From Pyxidicoccus parkwaysis (GTDB taxonomy: Bacteria; Myxococcota; Myxococcia; Myxococcales; Myxococcaceae): 64,000 nt of DNA. A program made the position numbers and the translations under genes. This document shows positions 44,914 to 53,260 of this stretch, one piece after another (within the stretch, counting starts at the first letter, position 1; every line of letters starts with the position of its first letter). A model generated the notes under the pieces. It was not told the origin of the DNA. It saw nothing but the letters and a program-made list of their open reading frames with translations, and searched no databases. The stretch lies in assembly GCF_017301735.1 (NCBI RefSeq), contig NZ_CP071090.1, positions 310,001 to 374,000 of the forward strand. Direction: 5' to 3'.

Positions 44914-44934
44914 GCCGCTTCGGGTACGTGTGAG
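44914..44934. repeat. right 21-bp direct repeat (putative attR)
   Basis: This exact copy of 42965-42985 lies in non-coding DNA after the insert, followed by CGGCGTG and GC-rich host sequence leading to the serine hydrolase gene. Confidence 0.9.
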
Positions 44935-45001
44935 CGGCGTGTCGCTGTAGCGCGGGTGGCGGGTGGGGTAGACAGTCGCCTGTCCCCCACCCGGAGCTCC
45001 C

Positions 45002-46594
45002 GTGCGATACGCCCTCGCGCTTCTCCTCTTCGTCCTTCCTCTCACGCCGTTCGCCCAGCAGGTCTCTCAGCCGGACATCGACGCCGCGATTCAGCGGACG
45101 ATGGAGACCTTCGAGGTGCCCGGCATCGCCGTCGCCGTCGTGAAGGACGGCAAGGTGGTGCTGGCAAAGGGCTACGGCGTGCGCAAGCTGGGCGAGAAGG
45201 CGCCAGTGACGCCGGACTCGCTGTTCGGCATCGCCTCCAACACCAAGGCCTTCACCTCGGCGGCGCTGGCAATGCTCGTGGACGAGGGCAAGCTCCAGTG
45301 GGACGACCGCGTCATCGACCACCTGCCGTCGTTCCAGATGTTCGACCCGTACGTCACGCGTGAGCTGACGATTCGCGACTTGCTCGTGCACCGCAGCGGC
45401 CTGGGGCTGGGCGCGGGAGACCTGCTCTACTTCCCGCAATCCACCTTCACCGAGGAGGAAATCGTCGCGCGGCTGCGTCGCATTCCCCCGGCGAGCAGCT
45501 TCCGCAGCAAGTACGCGTACGACAACATCCTCTACCTCGTCGCGGGGAAGGTCATCGAGAAGACGAGCGGGAAGACGTGGAGCGCGTTCATCCGCGAGCG
45601 CATCTTCGCGCCGCTGGGCATGCGCACGAGCAACACCAGCGTGACGGCCTTCCGCCCCGGCGCCAACGTGGCGCTGCCGCATGCGAAGGCGGACGGCGTG
45701 CTGAAGGCGATTGCGCCGGTGCCCTTCGACAACAACGCGCCGGCCGGCGGCATCAACACCAGCGTGAATGAGCTGTCACGGTGGATGCTGGCGCAGCTGG
45801 ACCGGGGCGTGGTGCCGGGGACGGATGGGAAGAAGCGCCTCTTCAGCGAGGAGCAGTCGCGAGAGATGTGGTCCGCGCAGACGGTGCTGCCCATCCGCGA
45901 GCCGTCGAAGGTGCTGGCCGGGACGCGCGCGAACTTCGCGGCCTATGCGCTGGGCTGGAACCTGCGCGACTACCGGGGCTTCAAGCTGGTGGGACACACG
46001 GGCGGACTGCCGGGCTACGTGTCGCGCGTGGTGCTCGTGCCGGAGCAGCGGCTGGGCATCGCCGTGCTGACGAACCAGGAGGCGCGCGGCGGGTATGAGG
46101 CGCCCACGTGGACGCTGCTGGATGCGTACCTGGGCGCGCCGGCCACGGACTGGGTGGCGGCGTACAAGGCGGACGAGGTGGAGCGCGAGAGCAAGGCGCA
46201 GGCGGTGGTGGGCGCGGCGAGCGCGGGACGGAATGCGCAGTCGCGGCCGTCGCTCCCGGTCGATGCCTACGTGGGGAAGTACCGCGATGCGTGGTACGGC
46301 GACGTGGCCATCGCGAAGGAAGGGGAGAAGCTCGTCCTTCGCTTCAGCCGCACGCCCGCGCTTACCGGTGAGTTGGAGCACTGGCAGTACGACACGTTCG
46401 TGGCGAAGTGGAAGGACCGCACGCTGAACGCGGATGCGTACGTGACGTTCTCGCTGAAGCCGGACGGTGCCATCGGCGAGATGCGGATGCAGCCCGTGTC
46501 GCCGATGACGGACTTCAGCTACGACTTCCAGGACCTGCTCTTCACGCCTGTGAAGGACGACGCGGCCGGAGCGGTCGCGCGTCCCCTACACTGA
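45002..46594 (+). CDS. secreted serine hydrolase, class C beta-lactamase/ esterase fold
   Basis: The 530-residue product starts at a GTG with a Sec signal (MRYALALLLFVLPLTPFAQQ). The penicillin-binding fold is clear: SNTK (Ser79, Lys82), YDN (Tyr173, Asn175) and HTGG near 332. A C-terminal ~130-residue beta domain (VDAYVGKYRDAWYGD...) matches the DUF3471-type extension found in PbpX/esterase-like serine hydrolases. True beta-lactam resistance is not implied. The upstream region contains the right repeat of the foreign insert, so its promoter may have been altered by the insertion. Confidence 0.92.
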   Translation: MRYALALLLFVLPLTPFAQQVSQPDIDAAIQRTMETFEVPGIAVAVVKDGKVVLAKGYGVRKLGEKAPVTPDSLFGIASNTKAFTSAALAMLVDEGKLQWDDRVIDHLPSFQMFDPYVTRELTIRDLLVHRSGLGLGAGDLLYFPQSTFTEEEIVARLRRIPPASSFRSKYAYDNILYLVAGKVIEKTSGKTWSAFIRERIFAPLGMRTSNTSVTAFRPGANVALPHAKADGVLKAIAPVPFDNNAPAGGINTSVNELSRWMLAQLDRGVVPGTDGKKRLFSEEQSREMWSAQTVLPIREPSKVLAGTRANFAAYALGWNLRDYRGFKLVGHTGGLPGYVSRVVLVPEQRLGIAVLTNQEARGGYEAPTWTLLDAYLGAPATDWVAAYKADEVERESKAQAVVGAASAGRNAQSRPSLPVDAYVGKYRDAWYGDVAIAKEGEKLVLRFSRTPALTGELEHWQYDTFVAKWKDRTLNADAYVTFSLKPDGAIGEMRMQPVSPMTDFSYDFQDLLFTPVKDDAAGAVARPLH

Positions 46595-46615
46595 GCCATT
46601 CGAACCCAATCCGCG

Positions 46616-47500
46616 CTAGTTGGCGCGGAAGAACGCGATGCTCTGCTGGAGCGCCTCGGGCACCGCGCTGAAGTGGTCGCCGGGCACCGACTTCGCCTGC
46701 ACGTCCAGCCCGGCCTTCTTCGCGCGCTGGGCCGTCTTCTGGGACTCCGCGCTGAAGTAGGGCTCCTCGGTGCCGAAGAAGAGGCGCGTAGGGCACTTGA
46801 AGCTGGTGGCGAAGGCTCCGGGGGAGCGCATCGTGATTTCGCGCGCATCCGTCACGGCGAACGGAACGATGTCCTCGCGCCCGACGATGAATCCCTTCTG
46901 GTCAGGCGAGCCCGAGAGCGACGTGGCCGCTCGGAAGGCGCGCGATGTCTGCGCCGCGAGCAGGGCCAGGGTGCCTCCCACGCTGTGCCCGGATACGTAG
47001 AGGTGGGAGGCATCCACTCCCGGGAGCCGCGCCAGTGCATCGGCCGCGGCGAGCACGTCGTCCACCTCGTCATAGAAGAAGCTGAAGGTGCCTGGCTGCC
47101 CGTTCTCTCCGCGCAGCAGGGGCATCATCACCACGAAGCCTGCTTCGCGCAGGGGAGCCGTCATCTCCCAGTCATCTCCTCCGAAGGCGAAGCCGCCGTG
47201 GAGGAAGAGCACCGCGGGGTGCTTCTTGCCGTCCTGGGGAACCGGGCTGACGAACGCGGTGAGCTCCAGGTCTCCCGAGCGATACGTCACCACGTTCGCG
47301 CCCCGGGGCTTCAGGCCCACCTCACCCTCCTGGGGAGAGGGACCGCGTCGGAGCAGCTTCGTCTTGAAGGTTCCACGCTCCTGCGCGTAGTCCTTGCCGG
47401 CGGCTTCGGCGGGCGTGGCGCGGCAACTGATGGCCAGCGTCACGAGCATGGCCAGGAGGAACAGCGGGGAACGGGGACGGGCGGTTGTCTGTGTTTGCAT
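46616..47500 (-). CDS. exported alpha/beta hydrolase (dienelactone hydrolase / prolyl oligopeptidase-like)
   Basis: From the ATG at 47500 the product is 294 residues with a signal sequence (PLFLLAMLVTLAISC, a possible lipobox ending in Cys). The fold shows the oxyanion strand FLHGGFAFGGDDWEM, the nucleophile elbow SGHSVGG with the catalytic Ser, and a late GDHFSAV with the catalytic His. The longer frame, back to 47908, runs across sodC and is rejected. It converges with the serine hydrolase gene. Substrate is unknown; the family covers peptidases and esterases. Confidence 0.87.
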   Translation of the reverse strand: MQTQTTARPRSPLFLLAMLVTLAISCRATPAEAAGKDYAQERGTFKTKLLRRGPSPQEGEVGLKPRGANVVTYRSGDLELTAFVSPVPQDGKKHPAVLFLHGGFAFGGDDWEMTAPLREAGFVVMMPLLRGENGQPGTFSFFYDEVDDVLAAADALARLPGVDASHLYVSGHSVGGTLALLAAQTSRAFRAATSLSGSPDQKGFIVGREDIVPFAVTDAREITMRSPGAFATSFKCPTRLFFGTEEPYFSAESQKTAQRAKKAGLDVQAKSVPGDHFSAVPEALQQSIAFFRAN

Positions 47501-47613
47501 GGGTCGGTTCGCAGCCCATGACTGCACGGGCCGCGAGCCCCTGACACCACGCCTTCGTGCTTCTCCGCAAGTGCCCCTCCCCAGCATGGGAGAGGCACCC
47601 ATCGAGCGGACTG

Positions 47614-48294
47614 CTACTGCGCCTTCTCCACCACGCCGCAGGCGATGCGGCCACCGGCGTCGCCGGTCGGGTCGGTGAAGTAGTCGTCCTCCTTGGCGTG
47701 CACCACCACCGCGGAGCCGTCCTTGTCGAACAGCGCCTTCACCGTCAGCCCGTTCTGGGAGAACGTGTCGAACTTCACGGTGCCGGTCTGGTCCACATAG
47801 AGGTTGGGCAAATCGCCCTGGTGCTTGCCCTTCGGCGACATCATGCCGTGGGCCTTCTTCGTCGGGTTGAAGTGGCCGCCCGCCGTCTTGAAGTCCGGGG
47901 CCTCGCACTTGCCCGTCTCGTGGATGTGGAACGCGTGCTCGCCGGGCGGCAGGTTGCTCAGCGTGCCCTTCACCACCACGCCCTGCGCCGTCTGCTCCAG
48001 CGTGACTTCGCCCACGTCCTTGCCCTGGGCGTCCTTCACCATCGCCTTCGCCGTCTCACCCTTCGGCGGCGCCGCCTTCGGCGGAGTGGCTCCCGGAGCG
48101 GCGGGCGTGCCCGGGGCGGTGCCGGTCTGCTCGGCCCCCTTGCCCTTTCCGTGCTCAGCCGCGCTCCCCTTGCCCTTTCCCTCGTTCTGCCCCTTTCCCT
48201 CGCCCTGGGCGGGCGGCGCGGCCTGCGGGGCCTGGGCCAGCGCGGGCAGGGCGGCGGTGAGGGCGGCGGCGGTCAGCAGGGCTCGAATCTTCAT
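47614..48294 (-). CDS. sodC: Cu-Zn superoxide dismutase
   Basis: The 226-residue product has a Sec signal (MKIRALLTAAALTAALPALAQA), then a Lys/Gly/Pro/Ala-rich low-complexity linker (~25-80) and a Cu-Zn SOD domain. Metal ligands are in HAFHIHE, GGHFNP and GDLPN, with the disulfide cysteines in GKCEAP and IACGVV. It detoxifies superoxide in the periplasm. The long repetitive linker is unusual for SodC and may tether the enzyme to the wall or membrane. Confidence 0.94.
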   Translation of the reverse strand: MKIRALLTAAALTAALPALAQAPQAAPPAQGEGKGQNEGKGKGSAAEHGKGKGAEQTGTAPGTPAAPGATPPKAAPPKGETAKAMVKDAQGKDVGEVTLEQTAQGVVVKGTLSNLPPGEHAFHIHETGKCEAPDFKTAGGHFNPTKKAHGMMSPKGKHQGDLPNLYVDQTGTVKFDTFSQNGLTVKALFDKDGSAVVVHAKEDDYFTDPTGDAGGRIACGVVEKAQ

Positions 48295-48424
48295 AGGTGG
48301 GTCCTTCCTCCGGGGTAGGTCGCTGCGGAGAAGCGCACACTAGCGACTGCCCGGGCGCGTTGCCGGGGAAACCGTGCGGGCATTCAAGGGCGCTGGCCCG
48401 GAATCGTTCACTCCTTCGCGGGAG

Positions 48425-49987
48425 CTACAGCGGCACCGGCACCACGCGGGAGGCGCCGAAGGCCGGCGCCCAGACGTCCTGCACCTCGGGCCCGTTGAGG
48501 AATGCCACCAGCGCGCGGAAGGCCTCCAGCGGTCCTCCGAGGCTCTCCGCCCACTGCTGCCCCCGGGGCGAGAGGTTGGGCACCAGCGGCCCCAACTCCT
48601 CCAGCGTCGACGCGGAGCGGGTGACGACGAGCCCCTCGTCCCGCAGGCGTTGCGGCACGTACAGCGGAGCGAAGCGCGCGTGCCGGTGGTCGTGCACGCA
48701 GCCCTCCTCCTCCAGCAGCGCGGCGGACAGCGGCAACTCGCGTACGTTGAAGAGGAGCTTCACCGCGCCCAGGTGCGGGTCATACGGTCCGCGCAGCCGG
48801 TGGTCTCCACGAGGAATGAGGCGGCGGTCCAGGTAGCAGTACGCGCGCGCCTCGTGTGGCACCGTGCCCCGATGTCTCGCGCCCGCGTAGCGGAAGAAGG
48901 GACGCACGTGGCTCGGGTCCACCTCCAGCGGCGGGCCCGCCTTCAGCTCGCGCAGCTTGGGCAGCAATTCCTCCGGCAGCCCATGGGCGCGCGCGAAGTC
49001 GGGCAGCTCCTCCTTGCGAGCCGCAGCGAAGGCTCGCACCCGGGCCAGCAGCCGCTCCGCGTCCGCGTCCACCAGCAATTCATCGAAGCGCGTCTTCACT
49101 CCGGGCAGGCTCACCGGGATGAGCGTCGTCAGCGGCTCGCCCTCCGCGCGCCAGCGCGCGTCCAGCTCCGAGGCCTCCGGCGCCGTGGGCGCGAGGCGCC
49201 ATTCCGGTGCCTCGGGCGTGAAGCCCTGCCACACGCCCCGGCGCTCGAAGCGTGGTGCCACGCGTGGGCCCGGCAGCGAAGACCACACGGTGATGCACGT
49301 GCGCACCTGCGTGCCGGAGAAGGCGCCGGGGCCCAGGTCCACCACCTCGCGCAGGGCCAGCGTGGCCAGCAGCGACTGGCGCAGCGGTGCGTACAGGAAC
49401 GCGTCCAGCAGCGTCGCCGGAGTGATGAACGCGAGCACTCCGGGACGCGAGACGAGCCGGTGCGCGGCCACCAGCAGGAAGAAGGCGAAGTCGTCTCGCA
49501 GGCTCGTGCCCGGCGGCAGGGCCAGCGGGAGCAGGGCGCGCAGCCGCGCGTAGGTGCTCGCGTCCTTCAGCACCGGCGACGTGCCGTTGTAGGGCGGGTT
49601 GCCCACCCACAGCTCGCGGTGCTCCGGCGGCGTCGCGGCGAGCAGCGGCTCCAGGCCTCCTCGCAGCGAATCTCCCGCGCGCACGTCCGCGCCGGGCACG
49701 CGGGACTGGCAGACGCGCGCCACCTCCGCGTCGAGCTCGAGGCCGCACAGCCGTGCATCGGGCCGCAGCCTCGCCGCCGCCGTGAGAAAGGCTCCCGCGC
49801 CGCATGCCGGGTCCACCACCGTGAGCGGGCCTTCGCCCAGGTGCTCCAGCGCGAGCGTCAGTGTGCGCTCCGCCAGCGGCGCGGGCGTGAAGAACGCACC
49901 CATCGCCTTGCGGTCCAGGCCGGGGAACCGACGGACGAGCTTCTCCTCATCCACCTCCAACGAGCTGCTGGCAGCGCGTCGCATCAA
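48425..49987 (-). CDS. orphan N6-adenine DNA methyltransferase (Eco57I / type IIG-like)
   Basis: The 520-residue protein has the SAM motif DPACGAGAF (59-67) after the GAFFTPAPLAERTL block, and the catalytic NPPY (130-133, WVGNPPYNGTS). The C-terminal ~300 residues look like a target-recognition domain. No PD-(D/E)xK or other nuclease motif is visible, and no restriction, BREX or DISARM gene adjoins it. It may be a solitary epigenetic methylase or the remnant of a restriction system. It is on the same strand upstream of sodC but 130 bases away. Confidence 0.87.
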   Translation of the reverse strand: MMRRAASSSLEVDEEKLVRRFPGLDRKAMGAFFTPAPLAERTLTLALEHLGEGPLTVVDPACGAGAFLTAAARLRPDARLCGLELDAEVARVCQSRVPGADVRAGDSLRGGLEPLLAATPPEHRELWVGNPPYNGTSPVLKDASTYARLRALLPLALPPGTSLRDDFAFFLLVAAHRLVSRPGVLAFITPATLLDAFLYAPLRQSLLATLALREVVDLGPGAFSGTQVRTCITVWSSLPGPRVAPRFERRGVWQGFTPEAPEWRLAPTAPEASELDARWRAEGEPLTTLIPVSLPGVKTRFDELLVDADAERLLARVRAFAAARKEELPDFARAHGLPEELLPKLRELKAGPPLEVDPSHVRPFFRYAGARHRGTVPHEARAYCYLDRRLIPRGDHRLRGPYDPHLGAVKLLFNVRELPLSAALLEEEGCVHDHRHARFAPLYVPQRLRDEGLVVTRSASTLEELGPLVPNLSPRGQQWAESLGGPLEAFRALVAFLNGPEVQDVWAPAFGASRVVPVPL

Positions 49988-50127
49988 ATCCCCCCATCCA
50001 CGCCACCGACATAGCGCGGGAGGGCCCGGTCGGTCGTCCTCGCATGCTCCGTTCTCGCGCGCGGCTGTGTTCTTCGCGTCAACTCACCTGCCCTGGAGGG
50101 CAACATGCCCGCGTGCCAGTGTCGTCA

Positions 50128-50361
50128 TGGGCACTCACGGTTGACCTACTCGTCTGCGGCCTCGAGGTGGATGGAGGGCTGGCGCACTCTGCCTACGCCA
50201 GTGCCTCCCTGGACAACGCGGTGGCGGACGTGGCGCTCCCGGCCTCCGTGTTCGTCGCGGGAGAGAACACGGTGGCGGTGATGGTGAACCAGGTGGGGCC
50301 CAACTCACCGGATGTCTCGTTCGACATGCAGCTCGACGCGGTGAGCGCCCCCCTTCAGTGA
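50128..50361 (+). pseudogene. C-terminal fragment of a galactose-binding-like domain protein
   Basis: In the plus frame ending at 50361 the reading (GLAHSAYASASLDNAVADVALPASVFVAGENTVAVMVNQ...) resembles the closing strands of the carbohydrate-binding, jelly-roll domains that end many secreted myxobacterial enzymes (YASxxxDN...PAxxxxxGENxxAVxVxQ). There is no fitting N-terminal part upstream, so it is best read as a remnant. The region 49988-50368 holds nothing else that I recognise. Confidence 0.5.
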
Positions 50362-50368
50362 GTGAAGC

Positions 50369-50857
50369 TCAGGGCGTGGTGCCCGCGTGCGGCCGGCCTC
50401 CGGTGGGTTGCTCACCGTCGGCAGTTCCGCGCCGCATCGAAGTGCGAGCCGCCTCCCAGCCTCGGAAGAGGGCCATGCCCGCGAGCATGGCCGCGACGAA
50501 CAGCACCAGCAGGGGCGCGCCCTTCGCGAGCGAGACGAGCGCCGGGCCCGGGCAGTAACCCGCCAGTCCCCAGCCGATGCCGAACAGGGCCGCGCCGCCG
50601 ACGAGCCGCCGGTCCACTCGCGTCTGGCTGAGGTTGGGGAAGGCCGGCGCGAACACGGGTCGCGGCCGGTGCACGATGAGCCGGCGCAGGACGGCGTGCG
50701 TCCCGACGGCACCGGCCATGAGGAAGAGGAGGCTCGGGTCCCAGTCACCGGTGACGTCGAGGAAGCCGAGGACTCGGGCAGGGTCCGTCATGCCGCCAAT
50801 GCCCAGACCCACCGCGAAGAGCAGTCCGGCCAGTCCGGCCAGGAGCATGGCCTTCAT
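50369..50857 (-). CDS. YeeE/YedE-family membrane protein (DUF6691, PmpB-like)
   Basis: The 162-residue product has about four hydrophobic segments. The start GLGIGGMTDPARVLGFLDV and the motif GYCPGPALVSL are typical of the YeeE/YedE half-transporter partner. The family moves thiosulfate or sulfur species. I place the start at the ATG whose first base overlaps the upstream TGA (TGATG); a GTG three bases earlier is possible. Confidence 0.87.
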   Translation of the reverse strand: MKAMLLAGLAGLLFAVGLGIGGMTDPARVLGFLDVTGDWDPSLLFLMAGAVGTHAVLRRLIVHRPRPVFAPAFPNLSQTRVDRRLVGGAALFGIGWGLAGYCPGPALVSLAKGAPLLVLFVAAMLAGMALFRGWEAARTSMRRGTADGEQPTGGRPHAGTTP

Positions 50858-51279
50858 CACGCACCTCCCATCAGGTGACGCATCACGAAGACGGTGCCCA
50901 TTCCGGTCGCCACGAAGACGGTGGTGGCCACTATCGAGCGCTTGCCGCCGCGTGCCACGCCACAGACGCCGTGGCCACTGGTGCAGCCGCTGCCCAGGCG
51001 CGAGCCGAAGCCTACGAGCAGGCCCGCGAGGGCGACGACTCCAGCGCTCGACACGGCAGGGGCGCCAATCGCCCGGGGAAGGAAGGCCATCAGCAGGGCG
51101 CCTCCGAGCACGAGGCCGCCGATGAAGGCCACGCGCCAGCCGACGTCACCGCTCGCGGGAGTGAGGAGACCGCCGGTGATGCCGCTGATGCCCGCGATGC
51201 GGCCGTTGAAGAGGAGCAGGAGGGAGGCGCTCACGCCAATGAGGACGCCGCCCAGGAGGGAGAGAAGGAAGGGGTGCAT
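50857..51279 (-). CDS. YeeE/YedE-family membrane protein (PmpA-like)
   Basis: The 140-residue product begins at the ATG at 51279 with [34 protein letters not shown]. The cysteine pair in [17 protein letters not shown] is the YeeE/YedE signature. It is coupled to the DUF6691 partner by a TGATG overlap. Together with the persulfide-type hydrolase upstream it matches BigR/Pmp sulfur-detoxification gene sets. The longer frame to 51453 adds a non-membrane, proline-rich stretch and is rejected. Confidence 0.9.
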   Translation of the reverse strand: MHPFLLSLLGGVLIGVSASLLLLFNGRIAGISGITGGLLTPASGDVGWRVAFIGGLVLGGALLMAFLPRAIGAPAVSSAGVVALAGLLVGFGSRLGSGCTSGHGVCGVARGGKRSIVATTVFVATGMGTVFVMRHLMGGA

Positions 51280-51439
51280 CGTGATGTCACTCGCAGGAGA
51301 GATGGCCCGCTCCGGATTGTGGGCGGGGAGAGAGGAAGGTGGAAAGCCCCCATGGGGTGGTCTCGAGCAGGGAAGGGGAACCGCATGGCTCGCGCCCGCC
51401 GATGTGGCGCATGCGGCGGGAGGGAGCTCACGGTGGGCG

Positions 51440-52144
51440 TCACTGCATCGCATGTGCGTCGGGCCTCACGAGGCCGCAGGCGCGGTTCGCGGGGACGGCC
51501 ACGTCGATCTGCTTGGGCTTCGGCAGTCCGAGGTGGTCCATGATGTCGATGAACTGCTCGCGACTCTTTCCGGCGATGCGCTTGTTGAAGCGCTTCTCCT
51601 CGCCGATGGTCGTCACCGTGAGGCCCTTGTAGTCATGCGTGGGATAGACGAGCGTCTCGTCGGGGAGGGCGAACAGCACGCGGGTGATGGAGTCGTAGAG
51701 CGTGGTCGCACTCCCATTCTGGAAGTCGGTGCGTCCGTTGCCGCGAATGAGGAGCGCGTCTCCGGTGAAGATGCGGTCGCCCATGAAGTAGCTCACGCTG
51801 TCGTCGGTGTGCCCCGGCGTGGCAAGCACCTGGAGCTCCAGGGCGCCCACGCGCACCACGTCTCCGTGATTCACGTGGAGGTCGGCGCACGGCGCTCCCG
51901 CCGCGCCTCCCACCACCTTGGCACCCGTGCGCTCTCGCAGGAGGCCCGAGGCGGTGACGTGGTCGGCGTGGACGTGGGTGTCGAAGACATGGGTGAGGGT
52001 GAGGCCCAGCTCCTGCACCAGCGTCAGGTCGCGGTCCGCCTGCTCGGCGACCGGGTCGATGAGGAGCGCCTTGCGGCTGGCCAGGTCGGCGATGAGATAG
52101 GTATAGGTCGAAGACGTGGCGTCGAAGAGTTGTCGGAACAGCAT
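51440..52144 (-). CDS. ETHE1/Blh-like MBL-fold persulfide dioxygenase
   Basis: The 234-residue metallo-beta-lactamase-fold protein has THVHADHVT (His57, His59, Asp61, His62), TPGHTDDS (His112), FTGDA (Asp129) and YPTHDY. These are the residues of the mononuclear-iron ETHE1-type sulfur dioxygenases, which oxidise glutathione persulfide to sulfite. It is the first gene of the sulfur set, 160 bases before the YeeE pair, and divergent from an ECF sigma factor across ~110 bases. Confidence 0.92.
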   Translation of the reverse strand: MLFRQLFDATSSTYTYLIADLASRKALLIDPVAEQADRDLTLVQELGLTLTHVFDTHVHADHVTASGLLRERTGAKVVGGAAGAPCADLHVNHGDVVRVGALELQVLATPGHTDDSVSYFMGDRIFTGDALLIRGNGRTDFQNGSATTLYDSITRVLFALPDETLVYPTHDYKGLTVTTIGEEKRFNKRIAGKSREQFIDIMDHLGLPKPKQIDVAVPANRACGLVRPDAHAMQ

Positions 52145-52253
52145 CGTCGTGGCCTCCTCAAGGTGAGAGTCAGGCCGATGGAAAAAGGATTCACCGGGCT
52201 GCCGGACCAGGCGCCCGCCGTCTCCCCGGCCGGGCGGCTACGAGAGGACTTTG

Positions 52254-53069
52254 ATGGCGGCGAGAAGTGACGCGGAGCTGATTGCGGCGGCACGGGAGGG
52301 CGACGACGAGGCCCTGGACGCGCTGCTCGCGCGGCACGAGCATCAGGTGTACCGCTTCGGCCTGCGCATGTGCGGCTCTGAGGAGGACGCGAAGGAGGTA
52401 CTCCAGGAGACGCTGCTCACTGCCTTCCGGGGCCTGCACGCCTTCCGGGGCGACGCGGAGCTGTCCACCTGGCTCTACCAGGTGGCGCGGAGCCACTGCT
52501 TCCGCGCTCGGAGGCGGCGGGCGGGAATGCCCGAGGAGCACCTGACGCTCGATTCACCCGACGCGGCCGGAGTGCCCACGGAAGGCCCGCGTCCCGACGA
52601 GAAGGCGCACGCACGGCAGATGGGCGAGGTCCTCCAGGCCGCCATCCTCGCGCTCCCGGAAACACATCGGGAGGCGCTCATCCTCCGGGATGTCGAAGGC
52701 CTGTCCGCCGAGGAGGCCGCGCGCGTGGTGGGCATCGAGGTGCGGGCTCTCAAGAGCCGGCTGCACCGCGCGCGCATGCAGTTGCGCGAGCACCTCGCCA
52801 CGCTCATGGGCGAGGACGCGACGGCGGGCGGGCGGGGATGCCCGGAGCTGGCGCAGGAGCTCACGGACTACGCCGCGCAGGACATCGACCAGGCCACGTG
52901 TGTCCGCATCGAGGACCATTTCGGACGCTGCGCGCGCTGCGCCGAGGAATGCGAGTCCCTCAAGCGCACCGTGTCTCTCTGCCGCCGCATCCCCGGCGAC
53001 GAAGTGCCGGCGCCCGTGCGCGCGGCGGTGCGGCAGGCGCTGCACGGCGCCGTGTCATCACGAGCCTGA
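52254..53069 (+). CDS. ECF sigma factor with fused C-terminal zinc finger
   Basis: From the ATG at 52254 (GAGAGG upstream) the product is 271 residues. Sigma regions 2 and 4 are clear (EEDAKEVLQETLLTAFRGLHAF; LPETHREALILRDVEGLSAEEAARVVGIEVRALKSRLHRAR). The C-terminal ~80 residues carry a ZAS/zf-HC2 cluster: Cys196, then HFGRCARC with His222, Cys226 and Cys229. Anti-sigma factors of the ZAS class use this cluster, but here it is in the same polypeptide and no separate anti-sigma gene follows. It is divergent from the sulfur genes and could sense thiols or redox state. Confidence 0.9.
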   Translation: MAARSDAELIAAAREGDDEALDALLARHEHQVYRFGLRMCGSEEDAKEVLQETLLTAFRGLHAFRGDAELSTWLYQVARSHCFRARRRRAGMPEEHLTLDSPDAAGVPTEGPRPDEKAHARQMGEVLQAAILALPETHREALILRDVEGLSAEEAARVVGIEVRALKSRLHRARMQLREHLATLMGEDATAGGRGCPELAQELTDYAAQDIDQATCVRIEDHFGRCARCAEECESLKRTVSLCRRIPGDEVPAPVRAAVRQALHGAVSSRA

Positions 53070-53260
53070 GCGTCAAGGGCGTTGCCCGTGAAGACGGGCA
53101 TGGTCCCCGGGTCCATCCGAACGCGGGGCCTTGTCTCCGACTCCACTGCACCGTGACGCCTGGACGTCACATCAAAGACGGGCGCGGGACCCGGGCCCCT
53201 TGGAGACCCGGGCCCCGTCCCCGCCCTCCCATCGAGGAGGAGTGGGAGGGCGATGCTTCG

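Larger units (their letters stand above)
42986..44934. mobile_element. 1.95-kb low-GC insert carrying one defence-like gene
   Basis: The segment between the repeats, counted with the right copy, has about 50% GC (30 of 60 in 43861-43920) against 65-70% in the flanking genes (42 of 60 in 42361-42420). It holds one gene, 43116-44858. Both ends are defined by an exact 21-bp direct repeat at the 3' end of a host gene, the pattern left by site-specific integration. I find no recombinase, transposase or terminal inverted repeat inside, so mobilisation in trans is implied. Confidence 0.8.

Noticed and set aside
43386..44990. Two minus-strand frames (230 and 262 residues) inside the foreign insert
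   Set aside because: Both are antisense to the ATPase-TOPRIM gene and lack start signals or motifs. The lower GC makes long chance frames less likely, so they were considered, but the plus-strand gene explains the segment.
53070..53260. Direct and inverted GC repeats (ACCCGGGCCC twice; CCCTCCCA/TGGGAGGG)
   Set aside because: They may be part of terminators between convergent genes, but pairing is ambiguous and no T-run follows.
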